DNA of 64,000 bases from Holacanthus passer (Eukaryota > Chordata > Actinopteri > Pomacanthidae): the NCBI GenBank assembly GCA_025331565.1, contig JAFREQ010000106.1:992001-1056000 (forward strand), in the 5' to 3' direction. A program made the position numbers and the translations under genes. How positions within the stretch are numbered: the first letter of the stretch is position 1; the number at the start of each line of letters is the position of its first letter. Shown here in pieces: positions 27,901-41,200 of the stretch. The notes beneath the pieces are model-generated. The model was not told where the DNA came from and did not search any database. It was given only the letters and a program-made list of their open reading frames with translations.

Positions 27901-29192
27901 CGATAAATTGACCCAGTAAGGGTTTGTTTGCAAGTTCATAAAATATTATCAAACCAATGATTGTCATACTTGTCTGACACAAGAGGTTGCATGAAGGGTA
28001 ACAATTTTTAATAGCGTGGACTTTTTTTACAGTGCTATCCTTGTGTCTGTATCTGGTGTATCAAGTGTTTATTTGGTCCCTTCTTTTATCACCTGAGCTT
28101 CGGCATCCTGTCAGTCAAAGTCCACATTTGTTCCTCTGATGTTTCTGACAGACGGCCGGCACTGTTTACAACTTAACACATAGATCCACATAGACCAGTT
28201 TTCAATGGAGTTAGATGAGAATAGTGATGCCACTCTCATATTTGTGTGTGAAATTTGTAACTTGAGTCAGGAGGTGATTAGCTTAGCTTAGCATAAAAGA
28301 CGTTTTACAGGTAACCAGCAAAGAATCCAGGAACCCAGTTGTTTGCCAAGAAATAGTTCTGGCCTGTAACATCTAGTAATACCACAACTTATCGTTTTTA
28401 AATTTCTGTTTTTGTACAGATGAAAAAAAAAAAAAACACTGTACAATTTTAACTAATGAGCTTTGAATGTGCTGGTAGACGTACTTCCCATCTTTATGTT
28501 AATCAACTCCAAACTTAACACATACACATGAGATTGGTTTTAATCTTCTCATCTTACTCTTGGCCAGAAAGTGAATATTTCACAAAACTTTTGAGGTAAC
28601 AGCTATAGATTCTCAGCAATAAAGATGAAAAATAATTTGCAAAACACAGTCGATCAAAGGCTTCATGTAGGTTTACTGGTGCTTGATTTGTCTTTGTAAT
28701 GTCAGTTTCCTTTATGTCCTTCATGCCCACAGTCGTGCCCAATAGCACAAAGGTCGCGGACGAGGAGAAGAAGTTCCGCGACTGCGCCGACCTCTACCAG
28801 GCCGGCGTCCATAAGAACGGCATCTACACCATCCAGGTCAACCCTCAGGAGACCAAAAAGGTGCGAAGCCACAATATCTCACAGCCAGTTGTCCACTTTA
28901 TTGTGAAAATATCTGCCATTTCGTCACTCTTTCACTGTGGATTTAGAGGCTTTCATGTGTTTTCCGGGAGCTGACGTGAGACTCGACTCTCTCCAAGTGA
29001 GCTAAAAAGCCTCTGAGCCACACTCGCTGGGCTGATGAGTGCGAATGATGGGCGATTGCTGTTGCAGGAATATTGAGAGCTGAAAATACACTTGGCAGCT
29101 GTGTGAGTGCTGGTGTTTAGCAGGAGGGGGGGTGAGGTGCGAAACAGGGACGTGAAACAGGACACTGAGCTGATCGGGAAGGTGACAATAGA

Positions 29193-29224
<32 letters not shown>

Positions 29225-32200
29225 GTGTGTGTGTGGATGCCGGTGTTCTTAACCTCTACACTATGCTTACATACCCTTGATTGATGGGAGTGATGATTTT
29301 AAAAAGGTTTCGCAGAAGGCTTGTGTGGGTTGATAACTGTCCCTCAAACTCAAGTGTGGTGCTGCCGTGCCAAAAATTTCAGCTGTGCTTTTCGTGCAAG
29401 GCAAATAATAAACTATAATATGAGAATCCGAATCAGCTTTATTTGCCAGGTATGCATACACATACAAGGAATTTGACTTTGGTTTCACTTGAACTCTGTA
29501 TTTACATATAAGTAGACTAACAACAAAGAGTAGAACAACAAGACTTGGAGAACATAGGCATTTTTCCTAAAACCTGAGATAGTAATATAAGCTAATGTGC
29601 ATATTTTTCAAATGAGGATGGAGCCTCTTTTGAACAGATTTGTGATAACTAAGCTTCAAGCATCTGGGTGGATGTTTCCCACAGGAGCAGCAGATTTTTG
29701 AGAGCCAGCATCAACTTCCATGGAAAACGTCATAACTCTGTATAGCCTACAAATCTTTTTTCTACTGTTTCAACAAGCTCACTCTGTGGGTTACCTCGTG
29801 ATTCAAAACACAACATAGAGTAACATGGTGTGTAGGTAGTGCTCATGTCAGAAACAGGACAATGCAAGGGAGTAACGTCAATCCCACAGGTGGTTATCTT
29901 CACACACACACAGATATTTCACCAATCAAAATACCAGTAATATCTGGTTTAGGAGGCACTATAGTTGCAAAAAAATTTTGACCAAGCAACACAAAGGAAA
30001 TATATATGAGCAAAAGTTCACTTTGAAGGTCAGTAGTATTTGTATGTGTGTGCATTGGTGCTTTCTTGTGCAGGTACACCATGAATGATGAGCCGCTCTC
30101 AGGGAAAATGATTCTGTCAAGGGTTCTTGGTTAATTATACCCAGGCTGTGTTCATGTGTGTTCAGCTGTGTGGGCTGGCTGAGGTGAGAGACCTTCTTCG
30201 CTCCACCCTGGGGTCTCCTCCTCACAACAAAAGAGCAACAGTGCAGATAGAGCACCAGGCCGGCATTATCAGCTTACACACACTGAGGTCCGAGGTTAAG
30301 GGCCACATCACACCCAGGACCTCCACTTTGATCCTGCGGAGCCGAGGCCCTCTGATGAGGAACATCTCTGGGGAGTTGGTGAGGGATAAGGAGACGCCGA
30401 TTAAGTTGGAGGAGGACGCAGATACGTTGCATTCCCGAAGATGATTCATCGTGAAAGATGGGAAAAGGAGTGTCTGAAAGCGAATAATTGACCAAATGGC
30501 CCTTCATTGTTTGCTAATGCCTTTGAGAGTCATTGCTTGTTAAAATGCATCTTCTGAATTCGGAAAAATGTTCAAAGACCTATGGGTGCTATCAGTGTTC
30601 AATAAACTTCATACATGTGTTTTCCCACCCTCCTTTGCTCTCTCTTTTCGATTGTGTAGGTGTACTGCAACATGGAAACAGCCGGCGGTGGATGGACGGT
30701 CATCCAGCGCAGAGAGGACGGCAGCTTGGACTTCCAGAGAACGTGGAAGGAGTACAAGATGGTGAGATAAGACGAATGCACGCGCACAGACACTCATCCA
30801 TATCCATTAAAAGCTAGATGATAATGTCGGTCCTTAAAAGACGAGACAGTGAGTGAACGCACTGTTAAAGCTAAAGAATACAGTCATTCGTATCCATTCA
30901 ACATAAATTACGAAACTGTGCGATGAGCAAAACATCCTCTTTCAAAAGCGCACTTCCGTAGGGGGATTATGACAAATAGAGTGTGTTTTTTGGCCTCGGC
31001 TGAACATGCTGAAAACCAAGAGGCAGGATCCAAGAGCATTTGGAAGGCTTCAGCCAGATTCCTCCTCAGCAACATCCCCTCACTCGTTTTCATATTAGCA
31101 ATATTGTCAAGGGTGTCTGAGACTCGTTCCGCTCATCAGCCGAGGCTTCGGTGACACGCTGTTATTCTTCCTCCTTTCCAGCAGGAAATTATTACCTAAA
31201 TGTAAAAGCAACACATTTGTTTAGTCTCTATAGCGCTGTGCCTGCTGTTTTCATCTGTTTGTCATCAAGGAGAAATCTATGCATATTTGCATTGGGAGTG
31301 TTAACATTTTGAACCTAAGCTGTGTTTAGATGGTAAATTGGATTTATTATTGCTGGCAGTGGCGCTGCTTGTGTTTGCTGCGTAAGTCACCTGTGTATAC
31401 CTTTCACTCGCTGTCAGTTTATTGTCAAATGTTCATTCTATCCTCTGTAGTCTGCTTTCTGTTTCCAGTTTAATTACTTCCCCTCTGCTGTTGATGTACA
31501 ATTCACCAGTCAATGAGGGGAAATTTCAAAGACTCATAAAACAGAGAACTTAACTTAGGCCAAATAAAAGCGTTTATCAGGGAGGGAACTTTTGATTGAC
31601 AAGACAATGACGACAATAAAGATATTGTGAGGCCTAAAACATAAGCACCAAAGAAACATACATGGAAACTATTTAGCCTTGAACAGGTGTTACAGAGCAT
31701 GGAGTGCATTACAGTACACGAGGACACATTCATGGACCTTGGCCGACATTTACAGTACTGATCTAACAGCTTAGCATTACTGTTCCTCTTCTTGAAAAGG
31801 CTGGAGGTGATCGATGGTGTTTTACTGTGTTATTAATTTTCTCATTCTCGGTCTCCGGGGTCTTGTGCTCGCAGATTTAATGCACGTGGAGGATTTGTAA
31901 ATCTTTCATTCAAAACTGAGATGCTGTTTCTTTGCGAGACCGCGGAGAGATTTTTGGCAGCTGGGACGTGGTGCACGCATTAAAATGTAATCTTAAGACA
32001 ATCTAATGTTTGTAATTGCATTACCAGGAGACCTTGCAAGTTATATTTGCAATAAGTCATGCTTTTATCTTATCAGCATGTTAAAATGTGGCTTGAAGAG
32101 CAATCTGCTCTATGGAAAATTGAACAGTTGAAAGAGTTTGTTGATCCAGATTTGACGAACTTATTAGCGATTCAATTTTATGAAACAATTACTGTGGCTG

Positions 32201-35200
32201 TGTCCGCTGTTATAGAATTAATACTTAACAACATCCAGTTTACAATCCATTCATAACAAGATGGAAGCTGGTGCTGATGAAGGGCACTCATCAGCTCATC
32301 TCATACAGCTGCGAGGGTTCGTCAGCCAAAAAAGGTTGGGAACGACACCCATTGTAATTCTAGTTTATCTTTCCAGTGCGCAACAGTTCCCGAGATTTAC
32401 AGCGCTCAACGTTTACAATTACTTTTTTCCCCAGACAGATCGATTTTAGCAAGTGTAACTGAAATGCAAACCGAGCGCTCAGTCCAACAATATGACTAAC
32501 CATCTCCTCATCTCTTCTGAGCTGAGTGATGTGGATCAGGTTTGCGTGTGAAGGATCGCGAAGCACCGGAACTGCACAAAGGAGAACTGTCAACAGAGCT
32601 CGACTCCAAGCCTTTTCTCCGGCCAGGGTTCTCGAGATAAACCGCGGTCACAGTAGGAGGCATTGGATGGAGCTGAAAGCCGAGTCAGAAGGGAACGTCT
32701 CATCAGGAGTGAGATCAAGTGTAGAGAAAGAGAGAGAGAAAAAAGTGGTAATGGGCCCCAGTCACTTTCTCTTCCACCCACTCGGCAGGACATGCCTAAG
32801 GCCCGAGGAATGCCCCATATTTACTTTCCCTCCTTCCCATTTCTCATCAGCACACATGCTCAGCACAAACACAGACTTCTCCCTGACTTTGTCGCCCCCC
32901 CACGCCCCCTCCACCCTCCTCTTTCCCACTTTTTTAATGGAGCGGTCCAGACGATCATGTCAGAGCTGTAATGTCATCCCGCTTTGCGATATTCCCCTCT
33001 GCAATCCGCCGCTCTTGCTGCTGTCAGAAGCACTTTGCCTGCGATCGGGAGCCGCTCTAATCAAATGCAAACTCTCGCAGTTGTTTGAAGGAGTGTCCGT
33101 GCATGCAGCATATGTATTTTGGGAAAGAAAGTCTTTAAGTAATAATGAGTTTAGCATGTGTGGCTTGAGTGGAAGTCAGAAATGGAAAAAGGTGTGTGTC
33201 TCTTTCAGCTGGTACCAATTGAGGCACTTTAATAGATAGGTAAGTGTGTCCACGTGCAGGATCGAGCCAATGGCAGTGGATTTAAAAACGTGCATAAAAT
33301 ACGTTAATGCACAATGTGAGAAATGTGTGTGGCTTCTTCTCTGATGTCTGGAGAAATGAGAAAGAACGCTGGGATGCTTTGAATAAAAAAATAAAAAAAT
33401 CCTGCTTCTGCTGTTGGATAAACCAAACCACATTATTTGTTATGAGAAACCGTTTGTTCTGATCTTGTTTCGGATTGAAAGAAAATAAATCAATAAATAA
33501 ATTAGAAAAATTCCTTCCCATCCATTCCGCAATCCTCTAGTGTTGAGATTTTATCGTTCTCGGAAAAAGAGGGGCGACAGCAATGAATAATCTCCAGTTT
33601 CCAAAAAGGACTTTTGCGTAATGATTGTGTTTCTCTTCCTTTCGTTGCAGGGCTTTGGGAGCTTGTCTGCAGAGCACTGGTTGGGGAACGAGTATGTTTA
33701 CCAGCTGACCAGCCAGCGACAGTACGCCCTCAGAGTTGAACTGACAGACTGGGACGGACACCAGGCCTTCTCACTGTACGACCGCTTCCAAATCGGCAGT
33801 GAGAAACAAAACTACAGGTCGGTGTAACACTGCTCGTATTGCTACTACTAGACAAAGAGGGGGATGATTGTCTTTTCAGGCCAAGGGGCACACAGACGGC
33901 TTTTCATGGTGGCTGGTAAATATCTGGAGACCGGATCTGTTTTTGCAGAATTCAGCGGCGATTTGAGCTGCAGTCTCATGTTTGCACCACATGTTAAAGT
34001 GATACCGGCAGAATAAATGAACAAATCTGCAAACAACTGAGCAAATTATTTTTTGGCCACACTTGCAGCATGGATCAATGTCAGTCAGTCTCTGCTCCGC
34101 TTAGGTCCAAACTGAAATATCTCAACTATTATTGGAGAATTTGGAATGACATTCAATAAAAATATCATGTCGACTTCAGGATAATTTATAACAATCTTGG
34201 TGATCCCTTAACCCTGAATGAAGCGAATGAAGGTCAAAAATTTCACTTGTTCAACATTTTGATTCATGAACACATGCCTGCAAAACTAACGACATTCCTG
34301 CCAGCCTCAGAAGGACTTTGTGTTTAGTGCAAGTACACTCAACATCCACATCGATCATTACACCCGCTAAACAACAGCATTGTCAGTGTGACCACATTAA
34401 CATGAGTGTTTCATTAGTATTTTGCTCAAACACAAACACAGCCTCACAGAGCCGCTTGTGTTGCTTTAGACTTTTACACGAAAAAGCAAAAAGGCGAAAG
34501 CAGCAGAAGCTACACAGGATGCATTCAGACACAGTGTTGAGTGTTGGTCACATTTTGGCAGAATACAACATGTTTTTATGCGTAAAACAAGAAGACAGAC
34601 TTGAAGCATAAAAATGTGCTTCAGATCGCAGTTACATGCATATAATGCGAATGAAACGCCAGCTGTTACGCAGCTTGTGCAGACAGATGTATCGGTTTTT
34701 TTCAATCAGACGACTGAAAACGTGGCTGAGACGCCTCCTGTGTCGACGAGCCATTAATCTCTATTCCTCATCTTGATCGCTGTATGTCAGAAGGTTGTGA
34801 AACTGCGTTTTTAGCACGTGCCACTCATGGAAAGAAGGAAGGAGGTAAGACGTTATATAAGGAAATAATACTTCAATCGAAAGACAAACTGTTCAAAAGT
34901 GTCAAGATTATAAGCAACCAGTCACTATGAGCTTTCCAGATGCTTCAATCGTGTCGATCCTGTTATGTAAGTCTGCGGTGAAGTTTTTCTCATTGCACAT
35001 TCCTTCCAAACCAAATGTATCGCTTGTCATTGTCTTCTCATTACAAACTTCCCTTTGATTGACGCTTTGTCCCTGTGTGTTGCGGGGGCGAAGGTTTCTG
35101 TTTTCTTTTGAGGGGGTTAATGATAACAGACCTCAAACTATGGCAGATGCTTGGCCCTCTCAGATGTGGAAAACTACTGCAAATTCCACTGAGTTCCAAG

Positions 35201-38200
35201 CAATCGCTGGCTTCAGAGGAGAAGGTCTGACATCTCCAATTCTGCAGTTTTCACTGGATGGCTGGTTCGCTCTGATAAGACGTCCCTTTAGTTGCGAAAT
35301 GTCTCGTGTTAAGCTTTAAATGATGAAATAAAGAACGAGATTCTGTGGCTTAAAAGCCTTTACCTCAACCCTTCCATTCCTTGCACCCAAGCTCCAGAAA
35401 AGATTGTACGTTTCAAGTGTTTCCCTGCAGCGGGAGGCCGTTGGGCTTGTTGCCATATCTAATCTTCAGAATTGTCTTGCGATGACAGGGGTTTCACTTT
35501 ACGAGGTTTCCGTCTGGAGCAGCTCGTACCTGGACCGGCCTCTGAGGTTTTCTCTGAGGACCGGAGAAATGGATTTCAATTGAGCCGAAGAGATCAAGCT
35601 GGGGTTTTTTTGTTTTGAATTTAACACAAAGTTGAGGTTTTGTGTGACCACAATGTGAGAACCTGGTTACCTTTAGCTTTTAGTTATGGCTCTGGTTTGA
35701 ATGCACAGGCGCTTGTCAACCTGGCACAGATGTGTGAAGTGCTGGCCCATATATTTGTGCATCAAACCTCAATACATACTTTACTGAATCTAGGAGAAAG
35801 GTGTTAATTTAGCTTCACACATCCAACTCCTCCTGCTACTCTTTCACACCACACACACACTGACACATACATTTATATTTGCTTTTATATCATCCTTTCC
35901 TGTGTTCACACATACTTTTAACATCCCACACTTGACGTTTTGTTCTTTTGAAACTATTGAGACAGTAATTGTTTTTGTCCCGCTGGGGACAACCCTGGCC
36001 GTTCTGTCTGTTTTGGATGCAGGCTCATGCTGTTTAGGAGCCCAATCGACACGCTGATCTCTATAAATAGATTTGTTCTTGAAAAATAGTTGCGGTACGA
36101 TAATCACACATTACTCCTCTGAAACGTGGGCCAAAACAAACCAGATGGCCTGGCCCCAAACAAACCGACGCTGTCACGTTCTCTGTTCTTTTTGCTTTCT
36201 GCCACCTCCCTCCTTATAAAAACAATGTCAAACAATCTGTGACAAGCTCTCTAAATAGCATTTATTGCTCTGAAAGCAGAGATAGCTGTAAGTGATATGG
36301 CCTGTCTTTTAGTTGGTTTTGGATTATTTTCTGTCATCCATGGTGGTTTACTGGAATAAAGCGTGCGTCAGTGCGAGTCAGACAAACATTTATAAAGACC
36401 TCATATGGTACAGTCAATCAATCTCTGTCTCGGCGTCTTGTGCACACACACACATACTGTAAGAACAAAAGCACAGGAACGAGGCCATGGACCGAAAAGC
36501 AGCACTTGGAAACCAGGTAGAATAATTGGATAGTACAGATCCAACAAGGCACACGACTCACCATTTATCATAAACAGTGCTGAACATTACCAGGAAATGT
36601 TTGTCCTGCTTCCAGCTTCTTGGTTTCAAACATATATATACTTTGAAATGGAAATCACTGAACTTGCAGAGAGCGAGGGAGGTGTGCAATTATTCCTTTG
36701 TGAAATATGGGGTTCTGATCCTTTAGAAATGAAACCACGTACACAAAATATATGTCCTCTAAGAGTTTGGACCATTCATCTTTATTCAATCATCTAAATC
36801 TTGTTGGCTTTGTCCAGCATCATACAACTGTTATATCAGTGCATTATTAACAATCAGATGATCATTTGAATAATGTCTACAAAAATAAGGTGGCATTTCA
36901 GTACTTTGTTCCAAAATCATAATTTCCCTCAGTCAATACCATCTGACTATTAGAAGTTCTGCTCGCGCTGAAGGCTTTTCCCAAGAAGGCAACCCAGCCC
37001 TTCAGAGAATTTGCTTCCATAAATCATAACTGATAAGGTGACAATTGTTTGCAGCTTGTTAACAGAGTTCATGACATCCAACACTGTTAAGTTCAGTTAA
37101 GAACTAAATAAAGAAAACAAAATAAAAAGAAAACTAACTCAAACCAACTCTTTATTTCTGTTATTATATGAAGACATTATTATGAGTGAAGCTGAAAACT
37201 ACGCAACAGAAAATGCAATAGCTGCAATAATTTTGGGTCCCACTTTAGTTTTGTTAATTGATTTATTTAAGTGTTTCCAGCTTTTCAAATGTTTGCTGGT
37301 CTGCTTCTATGATAGTAAACTGAATATGTGTGGATTTTGGACTGTTGGTAAGAAAAAACAAGAAATTTTAATATCCCTACTTAAATTATTGTGATGGTGC
37401 ATTTTCACATTTTTATGACATTATAAAAGCCAAAGAAATACTTGATTATTGGAGAAAATAAAGTGCAGATTAATGAATAATATTTTTTTATTTTTTTTAT
37501 TTTTTACTTTACTATGAATTCTGCCAAAACCTAGATATGCATCTCTGGCTCCAAGACTTTTATTCTTGCAGTTTGGAGAACAGAGAAGATATCTTGCATT
37601 GGTCTTGCAGAACCTACAGAAAAATGCTCACAGAAGTAAAGCTTTAGAGCAGTGGCAGGTCAAACCGACTACATCAATGCAACAGCAGCCAAATAAAAGA
37701 AGAAATCAAATCACTGGTTTCATCTGCACAGTGTAATCCCACATCAGCAATGTTGTTTTAATGTTGAACGAACTAATCTTATGGACAACGCTGTGAGGGG
37801 TAAATTTAGGTTGACCGGAGCAACATTGTTCCCACTGAACCACAACCTCATAATGTTGTGAAATGAGCTCCTTTAGTTTTTTTTTCTTCATTGTGAGTGG
37901 GGTCACCATAATTGCAGAGGTTACTGTCTTTATAAACAGCAGGAAAAGTCCCCTATCATCATAGCTAATTTGGTTGCTGTGATACTACACGAGCTACAGA
38001 AAGAAAAATAATAAAAAATATAATTTGATGACTTGTAAATATTGTTGTAACGATAGCCATCAGCTCAACACATCCAGTTAATCACCCTCATTTATCAAAG
38101 TTTCTTTGCTGCAAAATGGGCTTTGTGCTGCGTATAAATACGACCAGAAGGGGCAAAGTAAAAGTCAACTCGTATGACACAGAAAGCAAAATTGCAAAGG

Positions 38201-41200
38201 AACACAACAAAGCTGAGAGGCTATTTAGAGAAAATAGAGTCGGAATGAAAATAAGTAAAACATTGCTGAGTCAGAGGGAAAACGATGGCACAGAATGCAG
38301 AAAATTGCACGTTACACAAAAGCTAAATTACGTAACAAGAAAAGACAGAGCCACAGATTGAAATGAATGATACACAAGGCCAGCTCAGATAAACAGTTCC
38401 ATGGAGATAAACAGTGATTCTTGAACATGGTCTTGAAGTTACGGAGGAGTGTTTCGATTTATAGGTGGCTTTGTAAATTCTTCCATGATGCCATTTTTTA
38501 ACAAAGGCTGTGTAGATAAATAAATACCAGGGATTATTATGTCTGTCAGCGAGGACAGACCAACTGAACTTATCTTATTCGGTGCAGCGATGCATATTGT
38601 AACAAACATAGGTGGTAACATAACATAACACAACATAAGTGCTATTTTAAGAGTGAAAGCAACTGAGCTTTTTGCAGTGCATTTGAGGAGAAGTGTAATT
38701 TCTCTGCAGCTAACTGAACAGAATTATTGAGTGTAAGACAGTATCATCTGCATAAAGATAAAGACAAAAAGCATGAATGAGTATAAATAACTAGGATGCT
38801 CAAAGTAAGTGGATTTAAAGATACTGAATGTTCGTAAGTCTTCCAGTCTGTTAAGAGAATTGGGAAACTTGATCATACAGAGTAGGAACAAGGAAGTGTC
38901 ATTTAGTATAATTGTTGATGCAAGAAAATAAATGATGCAAGAGTCAAGTTTGCCCTGAAATAAAACATTATAATGTTGTTGCATTAAGTACAAAATTTGA
39001 ATTTCGTGAGTTCTCATGCAATAATATTTCATGAAGGCAGATATATTGGATAGAACTAAATTTGTTATAATATGTTATAGTTGGCGCAAGGCAGACTTGA
39101 ATTCATTAATCAGGCATTTAAAAAAGTGCAAGCTGATACGTTTTTTTTTTAAGTGAAATACAATTTTGTGTCAAAACCTTTTCATACTATGTGATGCCAT
39201 GTTTGACCCATTTTGCAACCAAGTAGGCTTAAACCTTAAAGAAATCTTGTATCATATTTTCCTTCACCTTTCTATGAAATTCATAACATGTAATTTTTTT
39301 ATGATATTGTTTCCAAAATTCTTTGCTCAAATATATAGAGACAGAACCTGGCAATGTCTGTATTGTTAACGTTTCTCTAGGATTAAGAATTTAAAGTTTC
39401 ATGCGACTACTTCAGAGCAATATAAGTCAGTTAAAGTCTGAGTATCTTTAAACATTAACGTGCACATGAAGCCGTAGTGAAGTATCCCGGGCACCAGAGA
39501 GAATAATTTTTTCCAAAATTGTCACAGCAGTTTAATATATGCACAGGCACAAGTTGAGGTTTACCGAGAAAAACGTTTCAAAGCCTCCCTGCTGGAAGAA
39601 AAGACTTTATGTTTATTTTTGAACGAGCCATTACATCTTTATTCAATATCCTTCCTTGTTCGGAGAGCCAAGTTCTTAAATCCAGTGATTTCTCCATATG
39701 GTAATAGCCCGATTTCCCCGTGGAATCAGATAGATCTCGTTTAGATGTTTTTCATGTGAGGATTTAGGAAAGAAATTGGCAGAGATTTGGGTTCCAAAAC
39801 ATGGTGACCCCCTCTATTTTCCAAGACTCACACTGAGATAATCTTGGATATCTCAAGTTATGTCTACTTGAACCTCATCCCTGGAAGCGTCATGTTCCAC
39901 AGTTTCCAATGATATAGAGATGAAGCATCAAAGCCGCGGGCTTCAACGCTTGCGTATGACAGAATGAGTCAGGTATGGAGCGGCAGCAGGAGTTTATCTG
40001 TTCTCAAAGTTGGAATATGGCTTTTTAATTTCATACAAAATAGAGCTGATTGTGCAGCTTTTAATCACCTTAAGAACTAAACAATGGAAAATCCAAGAAA
40101 TCAAATAGAAAGAAAATAAAAAACTAAATAAATTACAGTCCACCTACTAAAGGTTTCAACCAGGCCACATGGTCTTCATCAGTGGATGGAGTTTGCTCAG
40201 TTGTCATCGAAATGGATCTATTGACTAAAAGTGATATGGATGCAATTATATCAACTACTGAACCCGTACATCAACAAATCCAGTCTACGACAACTAAACA
40301 CACTCAATCTGCTGATGAGGTCCTGAAATTAAAGCTGTGGAAAAAGCCAGTAAGTGCTTCTTGAGTTGAAGTTGTGCCAAACAGTGATCAAGAATTTTCA
40401 TGTTTTCAAATGAAAGTTGCGCAAAAACAAATTTTCCTTATCATTAAAACGAAAGGCAACTTGTAAATTTCCATTGTTGCGTTGCACAACAGAAATAACA
40501 AGTGTATGATCAACCTACATGCACCATAGCTAACCTACATCTATACATCCTGTTTTCATCAGTGCATATGTGTCTCAACGGAGCTATATGACACCCAGTG
40601 GCAAGAGAGCAGCCGACACCTCTGCGGCCTTTCAGTAGGAAGCGAACCATTGGTCAGGGTGATTAACCTTTGCAATGGGCCAATCAGACGGCAGTTCAGG
40701 AGGCTAATGACTGCCAGGTGTGTAACAGCACGTGCTGGACCTTCGGCTGCCCGGGTTGTCGCCTTCATGTATGGAGGTGAAGGAAAACAAGCAGGCTGAG
40801 CTTGGCTGTCAGTCAACCACTTTCATTTGAGACTTTGTGCACATTATAGAGATCATTCACACCAATTTCATTACTGCTGCATTCTTCAAAGAATCACTTA
40901 AACTTTGTCCGAGGTAATATAGATTCCATCAGACACATTGTTTTACGACCTTTCCCTAACCTCTCCAGAGGAATTCTTTCATGAAGTCACTGCATGAAGG
41001 CAATATCCTCTGTTCAGAGTAACACAGTGCGTTGTGAAATGGGAAGTGTCAGATAAAAGTAAGACTGCAAACCAGCGACATGTTAGCAGATCTGAGGCCC
41101 CGTGCCAATCCCAGCCCGCTCAGCCGTAATCCAACACATCATCTCCTGCATGTGGGGAGAAAGAGACATATATCTGGGAGGAGCAGCTCCAAGGAGTCGT

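Larger units (their letters stand above)
22610..28732 (+). other. angpt1 intron 4 (6.1 kb)
   Basis: The intron is bounded by gtaagc and ccacag. It contains one copy of a teleost repeat (23055-23480) and an inverted pair of another (28195-28310 and 28335-28580) about 150 bases before exon 5, plus a run of A at about 28424-28437. The rest shows no coding signal. Confidence 0.8.
28861..30659 (+). other. angpt1 intron 5 (1.8 kb)
   Basis: It holds a GT microsatellite (29193-29234), a short teleost repeat fragment (29422-29490), and a patch at about 30127-30507 that is open in several frames on both strands and less AT-rich than the flanks. No exon of angpt1 is missing between exons 5 and 6, so that patch is not needed for the gene. 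Confidence 0.8.

Noticed and set aside
32526..33239. 237-codon open frame on the sense strand in intron 6, the longest outside recognised exons
   Set aside because: The translation is low-complexity Ser/Pro/Leu-rich, with no recognisable domain and no good exon borders. Angpt1 is complete without it.
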